Below, one piece after another: positions 35,193-47,051 of a DNA stretch of 64,000 nt; the first letter of the stretch is position 1; every line of letters starts with the position of its first letter. The DNA is from Verrucomicrobiota bacterium (lineage in GTDB: Bacteria; Verrucomicrobiota; Verrucomicrobiia; CAIQCK01), in NCBI GenBank assembly GCA_026397915.1, contig JAPLTX010000007.1, forward strand, positions 23,347 through 87,346, given 5' to 3'. Both the position numbers and the translations under genes were made by a program. The notes under the pieces were generated by a model. That model was given only the letters and a program-made list of their open reading frames with translations. It was not told where the DNA came from and searched no databases.

Positions 35193-36449
35193 TTACCGGG
35201 CCGAGTCCTTGATGGCCTTGAACATCGCCAGCAGGTTCGCGGCGGGGGTCGGGCCTTGGATGTTGTGGACGGTGTCGAAGACGAAACCGCCACCTTCGCC
35301 GAAAATCTCGATCCGCTCGCGCACCTCGCGATAAACCTCGTCGGGCGTGCCGAATGGCAGTGTCTGCTGCGTGTTCGCGCCGCCGCCCCAGAAGGTCAGG
35401 TGTTTGCCGAACTCCTTCTTGAGCGTCCGCGCGTCCATGCAGGCGGCGGAGCATTGGACCGGGTTGAGAATGTCGAAACCGGCCTCGATGAAATCCGGCA
35501 GCAGGTCGAAGACGGAGCCGCAAGAGTGGATGAAGGTCTTCCACGAAGACTTCGCGTGGACGAGGTCGTTGACGCGCTTGTGGAACGGTTTAAACAACTC
35601 GCGGTAAGCCTGCGGCGCGATGAACGGCCCGCGCTGTGTGCCGAAATCGGTGCCCGTCAAAAACACCGCCTGCACGCGGTTGCCGAGCACCGGAATGAGT
35701 TTCTCCAGGTTCTTCAGCGCGATCTCGCACTGCTTTTCGAAGATGGCGAGCACGTAGTCCTTGCGGACGGCGGTGGAGACATACCACTCCTCAATGTCGC
35801 GGATGCCTTTGGGGTGCTTCATCCACGGCGCGGGCACGAGCGCAATGTCGCCGAACGCCGCGCCGGGCATCGTGAGGATGATGCCGCGTTTGCCGTCGTC
35901 AAGCGCCTTGATGCGCTGGCGATACCACGCGAGGTTCGCGTCGGTAAACTCGGCGAATTCTTCGAGGTTGTCGGCGGGGTTGAGCTTGTCCTCGTCCACC
36001 GGCGGCTGGCGGATGATCGAATCGAAGAAGAACGCGCCCTTCGGCATGTGGCCGCTCGGCGGCGCGCTGGTGTCGCCTTCGGGATAGATCACGAAACCAC
36101 CGTCGTCCGCTTTCGTGACGTTGAACTTCTCCGGCACTAGCGCCTCCGTGCCGTCGAAGAGCGTGAACGGTTTCCAGTCGGCGTTTTCAAATCCAAACAT
36201 CGTCGCGCGCGGCCTCAACCCGATGACGTCAATACCGAGCGCGTCGCACAACTCGTCGTCCACTTCGCCAAGCATCTGGTAAGGCTCGACGACTTTGACG
36301 CGGTAGCTCTCGTCGCCGAGCGCCGCGCGTCGCAGCCGTGTGACGGCCGAGACGTGGATGCCTGTGACCGCCGTGCCGCCGATGTCCACAGGAACGCGGT
36401 CGGGTTGTTGGTGATTGAGCGCCTTCTGGAGTCGTTCGCGCGAGGTCAT
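35193..36449 (-). CDS. Uroporphyrinogen decarboxylase (URO-D) family methyltransferase-like protein
   Basis: 418 residues, no signal peptide. URO-D fold: SRERLQKALNHQQPDRVPVDI start, HSCGSVFDLLPDFIEAGFDILNPVQ (zinc-binding HxCG motif) and GGGANTQQTLPFGTP (residues forming the barrel end). This subgroup is of the MtaA/CmuA-like corrinoid methyltransferase type found in sugar-degradation loci of Verrucomicrobia and Planctomycetes rather than the haem enzyme. Function within the locus is unknown. Confidence 0.82.
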   Translation of the reverse strand: MTSRERLQKALNHQQPDRVPVDIGGTAVTGIHVSAVTRLRRAALGDESYRVKVVEPYQMLGEVDDELCDALGIDVIGLRPRATMFGFENADWKPFTLFDGTEALVPEKFNVTKADDGGFVIYPEGDTSAPPSGHMPKGAFFFDSIIRQPPVDEDKLNPADNLEEFAEFTDANLAWYRQRIKALDDGKRGIILTMPGAAFGDIALVPAPWMKHPKGIRDIEEWYVSTAVRKDYVLAIFEKQCEIALKNLEKLIPVLGNRVQAVFLTGTDFGTQRGPFIAPQAYRELFKPFHKRVNDLVHAKSSWKTFIHSCGSVFDLLPDFIEAGFDILNPVQCSAACMDARTLKKEFGKHLTFWGGGANTQQTLPFGTPDEVYREVRERIEIFGEGGGFVFDTVHNIQGPTPAANLLAMFKAIKDSAR

Positions 36450-36524
36450 AGTGGCGCCATCCTACGCAACCGCGGCGCAGTTTCAATACCTCGTTGAGCG
36501 GTCGCAGCGTCGGCTCCAACCACT

Positions 36525-38804
36525 CTATCCCTCCGCCCGTTTTCGTTCCAGCGTGTCGCTGAGCTGGTAGCTCGCGCCGATCTTGGTTTTGAACTCGACC
36601 AGCTTGTCGCCGAGGCGGACTTTGCAGAGGCGACCGAGCTTGGACCGGACTGTCGCCTCGGCGAGCGCGCCGTCTTTCCAGACGATGTCCACTTCGAAAC
36701 CGCCGCGGGCGCAGAGGCCCTTGACGCTGCCGGCCGGCCACGCGGCGGGCAACGCCGGCAGCAGGTTGATCTCGCCGCCGTGCGATTGCAGCAGCATCTC
36801 GGCGATGCCGGCGCACGCGCCGAAGTTGCCGTCAATCTGGAATGGCGGAAGATCGTTGAGAAGGTTCGGCATCGTGGAGCGGCGCAGCAGCGTGATGAGG
36901 CTGTCGTGCGCTTTGTTGCCGTCGGCCAGCCGCGCCCAGAGGTTGACGAGCCACGCGCGGCTCCAGCCGCTGAACGTGCCGCCGCCGGTCACGCGGCGCT
37001 CCAGCGTCTTGCGCGCGGTGGTCGCCCACTCGCGCGTGCCGTGGACGGTGATCTGGCTGCCGGGATGCAGCGCGAAGAGATGTGAGAAGTGGCGATGATT
37101 TGGCTCGACCTCCTCGTATTCCTCCGCCCACTCCATGAACCGGCCGTCCTTGCCGGCGCGATGCCCGCGCAGCCGGCCACGTGCGGCGTTGATCTTTTGC
37201 AGGAACGCTTTGTCCGGCCCCCTGTCGGCGGTGAGCAACTGGCCCGCCTCGACGAGTGCGTTAAACAACTCGCGCACGATCTGTATGTCCACCGACGGCC
37301 CCATGCAGAGGAAGCCAATGTAGCCGTTCGGCATCCGATACGCGTTCTGTGGCGAGCACGACGGCCCCGTGACGAGGCGGCCGCTCGCGTCCTCCACCAG
37401 ATACTCCAGCAGAAATTCCGCCGCTTCCTTCATCACCGGCCAGGCGCGGTCGCGAAGAAACGCCGTGTCGCCGCTGAAGAGGTAGCGTTCCCAGAAATGA
37501 AGCGAGAGCCACGCCGCGCCCATCGGCCAAAGGCTAAACCTCACCGAATCGCCCGACGGCGCCGTGTCGCCCCACAGCTCCGTCGCGCCATGCGCCACGA
37601 AGCCGCGGCAACCATACATCCGCCGCGCCGTCTCGCGGCCCGACGGTCGCATCCGGTCCACGTGATCGAACAACGGCCCGTGGCACTCGGCGAGGTTGCA
37701 CGACTCGGCGGGCCAGTAGTTCATCTGCGTGTTGACGTCGAGCGTGTATTTGCTTTCCCACGGCGGCGTCATGCTGTCGTTCCAGAGACCCTGGAGATTC
37801 GCCGGCAGCGAACCGGGCCGGCTCGACGCGATAAGCAGGTAACGACCGAACTGGAAATAGAGCGCCGTCAGCGCCGCGTCCTGGCCGCCGGCTCGAAACG
37901 CCTCGACGCGCTTGTCGGTCGGCACGTTCGACTTGTCGGGGCCACCGAGGTCGAGCGCGACGCGAGAGAAAAGCCGCCGGTGATCATCGCTGTGCTCGTC
38001 GCGGAGGCGCGTGTAGGGTTTTGCCGCCGCCTTCGCAAGCTGCTGTTCGCAAAGCTGGCGCGGTTCAGGCGCGCGGAACGTCGTGTTCGCCGCCAGCAGC
38101 AGCGTCACCGCGTCGGCGCGTTCGACGATGACATTGTCGCCGAGCACGCGGGTCACGCCGCCTTCGGCGACCGCCTTCAGCAGAGCGCAATATCGCACAC
38201 CGTCGGGGCCGCACTGGCCCTGCATGAACACCGTATCGCCACCCACCACGCCTGTGGCGCTCTCGAACGGCCGGCGGCTGAGGTTTGCCGAGAGCGAAAT
38301 CTGTCCGGGATGGTCGCTGGCAAGCCGCACTGCCACCACCTGATCCACGGCGCTCGCAAATATCTCGCGAACGAACCGCACGCCGCGCAGCGAGTAGCTC
38401 ACACGCGCTACGCCGGTGGCGAGGTCCAGCTCGCGGCGGTAGTCCACAATGCCCTTGTGCGGCAGCAACGCGGTCTCATCCACGCCGCGGCCGAAGAGGT
38501 AAAGGTTCAAGTCGCCGAGCGGCTGATACGGCGACTGATGGCGTGGAGCCGCCTGCATCCCGTGCTCGGCGAGAAACTCCGCCTGCGCGACCTTGCCCTC
38601 AAACAGCAACCGCCGCACTTCCGGCAACGTCTTGAGCGCGTCGGAATTGATGCGGTCGCGCGACCCGCCGTGCCACATCGAGTCTTCGTTAAGCAAGATG
38701 CGCTCCTGGTCAATCTTCCCAAAGATCATCGCGCCGAGCCGGCCATTGCCAACCGGCAAAGCTTCCGGCCATTTGATCGCCGGCCTATCATACCAAAGTT
38801 TCAT
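36525..38804 (-). CDS. Glycoside hydrolase family 95 (alpha-L-fucosidase type)
   Basis: 759 residues without an obvious signal peptide. Diagnostic segments: LWYDRPAIKWPEALPVGNGRLGAMIFG at the N-terminus, NEDSMWHGG, NLQGLWNDSMTPPWESKYTLDVNTQMNYWPAESCNL in the (alpha/alpha)6 barrel, and GGTFSGWSRAWLVNLWARL near the C-terminus. GH95 removes alpha-1,2-linked L-fucose or alpha-galactose from glycans. It ends 75 bases before the URO-D-like gene and may head the glycan operon. It could target fucosylated polysaccharide together with the two sulfatases and the FucP-like permease at 57.3 kb. Confidence 0.92.
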   Translation of the reverse strand: MKLWYDRPAIKWPEALPVGNGRLGAMIFGKIDQERILLNEDSMWHGGSRDRINSDALKTLPEVRRLLFEGKVAQAEFLAEHGMQAAPRHQSPYQPLGDLNLYLFGRGVDETALLPHKGIVDYRRELDLATGVARVSYSLRGVRFVREIFASAVDQVVAVRLASDHPGQISLSANLSRRPFESATGVVGGDTVFMQGQCGPDGVRYCALLKAVAEGGVTRVLGDNVIVERADAVTLLLAANTTFRAPEPRQLCEQQLAKAAAKPYTRLRDEHSDDHRRLFSRVALDLGGPDKSNVPTDKRVEAFRAGGQDAALTALYFQFGRYLLIASSRPGSLPANLQGLWNDSMTPPWESKYTLDVNTQMNYWPAESCNLAECHGPLFDHVDRMRPSGRETARRMYGCRGFVAHGATELWGDTAPSGDSVRFSLWPMGAAWLSLHFWERYLFSGDTAFLRDRAWPVMKEAAEFLLEYLVEDASGRLVTGPSCSPQNAYRMPNGYIGFLCMGPSVDIQIVRELFNALVEAGQLLTADRGPDKAFLQKINAARGRLRGHRAGKDGRFMEWAEEYEEVEPNHRHFSHLFALHPGSQITVHGTREWATTARKTLERRVTGGGTFSGWSRAWLVNLWARLADGNKAHDSLITLLRRSTMPNLLNDLPPFQIDGNFGACAGIAEMLLQSHGGEINLLPALPAAWPAGSVKGLCARGGFEVDIVWKDGALAEATVRSKLGRLCKVRLGDKLVEFKTKIGASYQLSDTLERKRAEG

Positions 38805-38873
38805 TCAACCTTTCGTTGGAAGCCTTGCCCGCCAGAGGCGCGAACGGCGCGCAAGGAACGGACCGGGCGGGTC

Positions 38874-39359
38874 CTAGTCGCGGAAGTTCTGGAATTGCAG
38901 CGCCACGGGAAACTCGTGTCCGCGCACGGCCGCCATCACCGCCTGCAATTCGTCACGGCTCTTGCCAGTCACGCGGATCTGCTGGTCTTGAATCTGCGTC
39001 GTGACCTTGTGCTTCCCGTCGCGAATGAAGGTGGTGATCTGCTTGGCCATCTCCGTCTCGATCCCCTGTTTGATCTTGATGGACTGCCGCGCGTGGCCGA
39101 GCGGCGAAATGTCGGGATCGCCCTGGTCGAGACTCTTGAGGCTGATGTTGCGCTTGGCGAGCTTGCCAAGGACGATTTCGGAAAGACCTCTGATCTTAAA
39201 CTCATCCTCAGCGGAGAGCTTGATCTCGTCCTTTTCGAGGAGGATCTCCGCCTTGCTCCCCTTGTAGTCGAAGCGGTTGGCCAATTCTTTCTTGGCGATG
39301 TTGACGGCGTTCTCGATCTCCATCGAGCTGACCTGGCTGACAATATCGAATGAAGGCAT
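38874..39359 (-). CDS. YajQ family nucleic-acid/cyclic-di-GMP-binding protein
   Basis: 161 residues, the usual length. MPSFDIVSQVSSMEIENAV at the N-terminus, RFDYKGSKAEI, and KQITTFIRDGKHKVTTQIQDQQIRVTGKSRDELQAVM at the C-terminus match YajQ/UPF0234. Some members bind cyclic di-GMP and act with transcription factors; others bind nucleotides. Cytoplasmic. Divergent from the GreA-like gene. Confidence 0.92.
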   Translation of the reverse strand: MPSFDIVSQVSSMEIENAVNIAKKELANRFDYKGSKAEILLEKDEIKLSAEDEFKIRGLSEIVLGKLAKRNISLKSLDQGDPDISPLGHARQSIKIKQGIETEMAKQITTFIRDGKHKVTTQIQDQQIRVTGKSRDELQAVMAAVRGHEFPVALQFQNFRD

Positions 39360-39469
39360 GACGGCATGTTAATTCGATGCGGGAAAAATGGAAGGTTTTT
39401 GAGTGGCGAAGGCGTAAATCGTAGTTGCGCGCCGCGCAGCGTTCGGGTTGTATCGGCGGTTCCGTGACT

Positions 39470-39949
39470 ATGAACAAAAGCGCGCTTATCAAGAAGATCA
39501 TCGCCGACCTCGAAGGGAAGCTGGCACTCTACGCCAAAGCGGCCCGCACCGCGCGTGACGAAGCCACGGACGACCAGAGCAAGGCCGAGGACAAATACGA
39601 CACCCGCGGGTTGGAGGCGTCGTATCTGGCGCGCGGCCAATCCATGCACGCCGCGGAAACCGAACAGGCCCTCGAACAGTTCCAGCGGCTCGTCGTGCAC
39701 GCCTTCAAGCCGAAGGAGCCGATAGACGTCGGCGCGCTGGTCGAGTTGGAGAGCAAAGACGGGCGGACGTTTTACTTCATCGGCCCATGCGCCGGCGGAA
39801 CGGAGATTGTTCACGAGAAGAAAGAGGTGCTGGTCATCACGCCGCAGTCGCCACTGGGCCAGCAACTCGTAGGCAAGAAGCAGGGCAATCGTTTGAAGAT
39901 CAAGATCGGCCGGTTGCCGGACGATTATCAGGTGGTCGCGGTGTCCTAG
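39470..39949 (+). CDS. GreA/GreB-like C-terminal domain protein
   Basis: 159 residues. The first ~70 residues are a helical coiled-coil-like region (KIIADLEGKLALYAKAAR) and the second half has the GreA/GreB C-terminal FKBP-like pattern (VDVGALVELESKDG...FYFIGPCAGG...VITPQSPLGQQLVGKKQGN). GreA/GreB rescues stalled RNA polymerase, but here the N-terminal coiled coil lacks the full-length Gre pattern, so it is a relative, not a certain GreA. Its stop overlaps the convergent dus gene by four bases. Confidence 0.72.
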   Translation: MNKSALIKKIIADLEGKLALYAKAARTARDEATDDQSKAEDKYDTRGLEASYLARGQSMHAAETEQALEQFQRLVVHAFKPKEPIDVGALVELESKDGRTFYFIGPCAGGTEIVHEKKEVLVITPQSPLGQQLVGKKQGNRLKIKIGRLPDDYQVVAVS

Positions 39950-40962
39950 CGCGCACTGGCGAATGGCTCCAGCGCCATCGGTTCGTCGTGACCGAGGAAC
40001 GTCTCGCAAACGCGGAAGAAATCCGCCTTCGTCGCCACGCGACAGATGTCGTTCAAAAACCTCCCGCTCGGCTCCACGCCGACGCCAAGAAACCCCAGAT
40101 ACTTCTTCATGGCATGCACCTGCGTTGCCTCGCGCACGCCGGGCAGGACAATCGCTTCGTAGAGCGCATACACATAAGCCAGCACATCGCGACCGCGCGG
40201 CTGAAAGACCGGCTTGCCGCGAAGGTGCTGGCGGATTTGCTGAAACAGCCACGGGTTACGAACCGCCCCGCGCCCGAGCATCAGCCCGCGCGCGCCGGTA
40301 AGCTTCAACACGTCCCCCGCTTTCCGCGCCGAGTTGATGTCGCCGTTGGCCAGCACCGGACACGGCATCGCCGCCACGGCACGCGCGATGAAATCGTAAT
40401 GCACCTCGCCGCCATACCTCTCGGCGACAGTGCGTCCGTGCACCACGAGCAGGTCGAGCGAGTGTTTCGCAAAGATCGGCAGCAGTTCATCGAACACCGC
40501 CGGATCGTCGAAACCGATCCGGGTCTTGACTGTGAGCTTGGTTTGCACCGCGTCGCGCAACGCGCCGAGGATGGCATCCACCCGCGCCGGCTCGCGCAGC
40601 AATCCTCCGCCGGCGCTCTTGCGGTAAACCACCGGCATGGGACAGCCGAGGTTCAAGTCCACCGCAGCGATCGGATGCCGCTGCAGTTCGCGCGCCGTGC
40701 GGACGAGCGCTGGAATGTTGTTGCCGACCAACTGCGCTACGACGGGGCGGCCGGTGGGGTTGCGGTTAATGGCGTCGAGAATCCATTTCTCCGGGCGCGA
40801 ATCGCGGTGGACGCGGAAATACTCAGTGAAATAGACGTCCGCGCCGCCATAGACGGCCATCAGCTTCCAGAACGGCAGCGTGGTAATGTCCTGCATCGGC
40901 GCGAGCGCGAGCATCGGCGCGCCACCGCGGAGCATGGCGTCAAATTGGGTCCGGCAATCCAT
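39946..40962 (-). CDS. tRNA-dihydrouridine synthase
   Basis: A 338-residue flavoenzyme reducing uridine in tRNA D-loops. N-terminal APMQDITTLPFWKLM, catalytic Cys107 in NLGCPMPVVYRKSAGGGLL (thumb motif), and GLMLGRGAVRNPWLF for FMN binding. Length and motifs fit the Dus family; DusB- or DusA-type cannot be told. The chosen start is the first ATG in this frame. Confidence 0.92.
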   Translation of the reverse strand: MDCRTQFDAMLRGGAPMLALAPMQDITTLPFWKLMAVYGGADVYFTEYFRVHRDSRPEKWILDAINRNPTGRPVVAQLVGNNIPALVRTARELQRHPIAAVDLNLGCPMPVVYRKSAGGGLLREPARVDAILGALRDAVQTKLTVKTRIGFDDPAVFDELLPIFAKHSLDLLVVHGRTVAERYGGEVHYDFIARAVAAMPCPVLANGDINSARKAGDVLKLTGARGLMLGRGAVRNPWLFQQIRQHLRGKPVFQPRGRDVLAYVYALYEAIVLPGVREATQVHAMKKYLGFLGVGVEPSGRFLNDICRVATKADFFRVCETFLGHDEPMALEPFASAR

Positions 40963-41063
40963 CGCATCAACCTTTGACAGGAACCACCGGTTTTCGCAAC
41001 GCCACCTTTTTTCTGTTCACGCGCCCGACGGATTGGATAGGGTGACGCAATAGAAAGACCGCT

Positions 41064-42032
41064 ATGAACGACAAATTGAGCCGCAGAGGATTCATTCAAA
41101 ATTCTGTTCTCGCCACCACAGTTGCCGCCGCGACCGGAATGCCCGCGCGCACCGGTGCAGCCGAGAACAAACCCGCCGCACCGGCGTCGAAGCCGCTGCT
41201 GCCGACGGGCAAGATCGGCAACTTGCAATTCACCCGGCTCATTCTCGGCGGCAACCTGCTGACCCGTTACAATCACGCCCGCGACCTCGGCTACGTCAAC
41301 AAGCTGGTCCGCTCTTACAACACCGACGCCAAGGTTCGCGAGACGGTCGAACTGGCCGAGGCGAACGGCATCAACACACTCTCGGTGAACGTCACACCGG
41401 CCGTCTGCAAGACACTCAACGATCACCGAAAGAACGGTGGCAAGATGCAGTGGATTTTGTATTCCACTCACAACATCGAGGACATCGCAGGTTACGACGC
41501 GCAGATTCGGCAGATGGTGGATGACGGGAGCGAGGCGATTTACATCTGGGGCGTTCACTGCGACAAGTATCTCGCCGATGGAAAGTTCAGCGTGATCGCC
41601 AAGACACTCGAACGCATCAAGCTCCACAACGTGCCGTGCGGCATCGGCGCCCACGATCTGGCCGTCGTGCAGCAGTGCGAGAAGGACAAGCTGCCGGCGG
41701 ATTTCTACATCAAGACGCTGCACCATCATCGTTATCCGACCGCGCCGCGCACCGGCGAAGCCGCACGCAACACGTCGGAAGTTCCCGGTTACTGGTGCCG
41801 CAATCCCGAAGAGACCGTCGCGTTCATGAAGACGGTCGAGAAACCGTGGATCGCATTCAAGGTGATGGCGGCGGGTGCGATTCCGCCAAAGAATGCCTTC
41901 CCCTACGCGTTCAGCAGCGGCGGCGATTTCGTCCTGGCCGGCATGTTCGACTTCGATGTTGCGGAAGATTGCGAAATCGCCCGCACCGCGGTGGCACAAG
42001 CGCAGGGCCGCGCCCGTCCGTGGCGGGCGTGA
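41064..42032 (+). CDS. Tat-exported protein of unknown catalytic role, aldo-keto reductase-like
   Basis: 322 residues. Twin-arginine signal LSRRGFIQNSVLATT then a segment KIGNLQFTRLILGGN resembling the start of aldo/keto reductases. The catalytic tetrad was not found with confidence. The middle has ETVELAEANGINTLSVNV and HDLAVVQQCE, and the C-terminus is enriched in small residues (GGDFVLAGMFDFDVAEDC). Related proteins in Verrucomicrobia and Planctomycetes are uncharacterised. Four bases from the stop of the convergent membrane gene. Confidence 0.6.
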   Translation: MNDKLSRRGFIQNSVLATTVAAATGMPARTGAAENKPAAPASKPLLPTGKIGNLQFTRLILGGNLLTRYNHARDLGYVNKLVRSYNTDAKVRETVELAEANGINTLSVNVTPAVCKTLNDHRKNGGKMQWILYSTHNIEDIAGYDAQIRQMVDDGSEAIYIWGVHCDKYLADGKFSVIAKTLERIKLHNVPCGIGAHDLAVVQQCEKDKLPADFYIKTLHHHRYPTAPRTGEAARNTSEVPGYWCRNPEETVAFMKTVEKPWIAFKVMAAGAIPPKNAFPYAFSSGGDFVLAGMFDFDVAEDCEIARTAVAQAQGRARPWRA

Positions 42033-42035
42033 CGG

Positions 42036-43220
42036 CTACGCCGGTTTGATACGCGCGGCTTCCATCGGAGCGATGACCCACCAGCGGAAGTAGATCAGCA
42101 TCGCGACGAAGCCAATCGTCATTGCCGGACGCAAGAACAGCGCAAGCTCGTTGCCGAACGCGGGCCGCAACAAGGGAGCCAGCAGACCGGTTGCAAGGCA
42201 GACACATGCCCAGCCCCATCCAAGGTGACGCGTTTGAGGTTCGTTCCAAGCCCAAACCGCCCACCAACCAAACGCCGGAGCAACGATCACGTAACTGTTG
42301 GCCTCGGTCATCGGATTGAACAGCATGAGATAGGAGGTCGCAAGCCCATGAAGCCACATCGCGCGAACCGGATCGGCCAGCCGGCGCGCGCCCAACCACC
42401 AGACGCCCAAGATCGCGCCGCCCGCAGCCACACGCAGCCATTTCGAGACCCCCGCGTGCAACTCGCCGCCAAAAGTCCGGACGATGCCGCTGAGATCCGC
42501 ATACCAGTGACCCGTCACCGCCGCGCACGTTCCGAAATGTTCAAAGGCTTCGCGGTGCTGACCAATCACGTAGGCCGGACTGCCAAAAAGGAAAGGTAAA
42601 CCTGCGAGAGCCGCAATCCCTAACGCAATGCGCCAGCGCAACGGTGAGTAAACGACTGCCGCAAGGAGTATCAGCACAATGCCGAATTGTTTTACCGCCA
42701 CCGCCAGCACCATGAAGGCCGCCGCAGCCCACCATTGTCGGGGCAACAAGCACGCCACCGCCTGCAACGTGAGCGCGGCAAACGCAACATTCGCCTGGCC
42801 GTTGCGCAGCGCTCCCAAGGTCAGCGGCATAGCCAGCAGCGTAATCAACAAGAACGTGCGTGGTGCTTCATTGCCAAACTGCTGTCGCGACAGCCGCCAA
42901 ATTCCACCCACCAGCAAACCCACCGAAACGAAGCGCCAAAGCAAATCACCGACAGGCGACGGCAGGAGATGGAACGGCATGAACAAGATGGCAAACTGTG
43001 GCAGGTAATGGTAGGACCAGCCGGTGTAGAGACTTTGTTGCGCCCACCAGTTCTCCACGGCTTGATGATAGACAGAAACCACCGACCGGTGCGAGGGGTC
43101 GCGGATGACCATGCCCGCTATGACCAGCAACGGCACGATCCACATCGCGAGCGCCAGCCATGTTTGCGCGCGAGGATTCTCAAACCACCGGCTTGGCTTT
43201 GCTTCGGCTTTCAGCACCAT
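42036..43220 (-). CDS. GT87/DUF2029-family membrane glycosyltransferase-like protein
   Basis: 394 residues, about 9-10 membrane segments. The segment QAVENWWAQQSLYTGWSYHYLPQFAILFMPFHLL matches GT-C-type DUF2029 proteins (Asp/Glu- and Tyr-rich first periplasmic loop with a YxxP-like motif). The family uses polyprenyl-phosphate sugars; PimE-like. No partner glycosyltransferases nearby. The ATG at 43220 begins the first membrane helix; 25 more residues upstream are not supported. Confidence 0.72.
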   Translation of the reverse strand: MVLKAEAKPSRWFENPRAQTWLALAMWIVPLLVIAGMVIRDPSHRSVVSVYHQAVENWWAQQSLYTGWSYHYLPQFAILFMPFHLLPSPVGDLLWRFVSVGLLVGGIWRLSRQQFGNEAPRTFLLITLLAMPLTLGALRNGQANVAFAALTLQAVACLLPRQWWAAAAFMVLAVAVKQFGIVLILLAAVVYSPLRWRIALGIAALAGLPFLFGSPAYVIGQHREAFEHFGTCAAVTGHWYADLSGIVRTFGGELHAGVSKWLRVAAGGAILGVWWLGARRLADPVRAMWLHGLATSYLMLFNPMTEANSYVIVAPAFGWWAVWAWNEPQTRHLGWGWACVCLATGLLAPLLRPAFGNELALFLRPAMTIGFVAMLIYFRWWVIAPMEAARIKPA

Positions 43221-43316
43221 GGAACGAATCCTCACCCTAAATCTTGCTCGTTTGCAACTGAAGAACAAAACTTCGGTCCTCCCACCAGTTCGCACGCCCG
43301 CTGCCGCAACAACGCA

Positions 43317-43925
43317 TTACTTCGTCGCCGATGGGGCTGCTTGGCCACCAGCAGGGGTCTTCGCTGCCGGCACAGTTGATTCGACAGCGGCAGGAATCCT
43401 CGCCACCGGCTTGAATTTGAACTTCTGCCCGCCGAGGCTGGCCTCATACATCAGTCCACCCCTGGCCAGCGTGAACACCGCCACGCCAAGCTGGTATTTG
43501 GCGTTGCTCGACGCGCCCTCCGCCGCCGCCACCGCGCTCACTTGCGCGCTGAACGCCAGCTCGCTCTTCTTGAACGAGTCGAGCGCCTCCTGCGTCTCGA
43601 AGAAGATCAACTCCGCATACGACTGCCCTCCCAATGCCAGGCCGATCGTCACCTGCGTCAACGACGCCGTGCCGACCAGCGCGCCCTTCTCATACACGCA
43701 GCCGCCGCCGTGCGCCGCGCCGATGCCGATGGCGCCCTTGGTCACGTCGGGAAACACCGCGTAGCCAACCGCGCTCTCCAGAAACTTCTGCAGGCCGGGA
43801 TCGGCTTTCAAGAACAGCGCGATGGCAGCCTGCGACTCCTTGGGTCCATCCGCCGCCAGCGTGCGGTCCGTGCCGGCCAAGGTGAGGATCAACACCGCCG
43901 TCACCCAAACTTTTATGTTCTTCAT
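43317..43925 (-). CDS. Exported SYLF (Ysc84-like) lipid-binding domain protein
   Basis: 202 residues with signal peptide ending near TLAADG. SYLF domain features: ALFLKADPGLQKFLESAVGYAVFP near the N-terminus, GIGAAHGGGCVYEKGALVGTASLTQVTIGLALGGQSY (glycine-rich lipid-binding loop) and the C-terminal FSAQVSAVAAAEGASS. Eukaryotic members bind phosphoinositides and actin; bacterial ones are envelope proteins of unknown role. Start at 43925 is preferred over the open frame to 44132. Confidence 0.88.
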   Translation of the reverse strand: MKNIKVWVTAVLILTLAGTDRTLAADGPKESQAAIALFLKADPGLQKFLESAVGYAVFPDVTKGAIGIGAAHGGGCVYEKGALVGTASLTQVTIGLALGGQSYAELIFFETQEALDSFKKSELAFSAQVSAVAAAEGASSNAKYQLGVAVFTLARGGLMYEASLGGQKFKFKPVARIPAAVESTVPAAKTPAGGQAAPSATK

Positions 43926-44119
43926 GATGCTTTCTCCCTGTTTTTTCTGTCGTTCTGCTTTCTTATGATCGCTGCTTCCGCGGCCAACTACGCCGAAAAC
44001 TAGGCCCACGTGGCGCTGCGAGCAACAACAAGTTCCGCCGACGTCTTGCGAATTGCATATACTTGATGTGGCGTTGCGGCAGCGAGGCAGGTAGGATGCG
44101 GCGGCAACAGGGAACAGGC

Positions 44120-46373
<2,254 letters not shown>

Positions 46374-46384
<11 letters not shown>

Positions 46385-46988
46385 CGAACGGCTCGTCTTC
46401 CTCAGGCAGTTTGTCCGCAACTTCGCGCACACTGGCGCTGTCACTGCCAGCTCGCGGTTTCTCGCGAAGGCCATCACCGACCACGTCCGCCCGGGCCACG
46501 CGCCGGTGAAGATTCTCGAAGTCGGCGCAGGCACCGGCGCGTTCACACAGCGACTCGTGAAACTGCTGCGTCCCGGTGACAAGCTCGTCGTTTACGAGAT
46601 CAACCAGGAATTCGCCGACCTGCTGCGGAAACGTTTCGGCGGCAACCCGCAGGTGGAGATCGTTTGCGCGCCGATCCAGACCATCGAACTCAAACCGACG
46701 TTCGACTTCATCGTCGCCGGCCTGCCGTTGAACAACTTCCCGCCCGAACTGGTCCGCGAGATTCTCGAAACGCTCCGCGGCGTCGCCAAGCCCGGCGCGA
46801 CCGCCAGCTACTTCGAATACGCCGCCATCCGCCGGCTCAAGTCGCCGTTCGTCGGCAAAACCGAGCGCGAACGCCTCCGCCGCGTCGCCGCCGTCATGGC
46901 CGAGTTTCTGCACCATCATCACATCCGCAGCCGCTTCGTCCTCTTCAACGTCCCGCCCGCCTTCGCGCGGCAGTTGAAGTTCCACTGA
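46374..46988 (+). CDS. Class I SAM-dependent methyltransferase (phospholipid N-methyltransferase-like)
   Basis: 204 residues. Motif [16 protein letters not shown] (residues about 47-61) and motif II-like [13 protein letters not shown] support a Rossmann methyltransferase. The pattern [17 protein letters not shown] and the N-terminal [19 protein letters not shown] (also seen in PmtA/rRNA dimethyltransferase relatives) suggests phosphatidylethanolamine N-methyltransferase or a relative. Substrate unknown. Starts inside the end of glgB, then 63 bases separate it from the next gene. Confidence 0.72.
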
Positions 46989-47051
46989 GCGACCTGCGCG
47001 AGCTTGAAAGCTCCCGTCACTCAGGTAAGTTTGCCGCAACCCAGGTGCAAC

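Noticed and set aside
37089..39353. A 754-codon plus-strand open frame opposite GH95 and YajQ
   Set aside because: Shadow of two well-supported minus-strand genes; Arg/His-rich and without motifs.
39470..39949. Naming the gene greA
   Set aside because: The C-terminal half resembles GreA/GreB, but the N-terminal coiled coil does not match well enough for a firm name.
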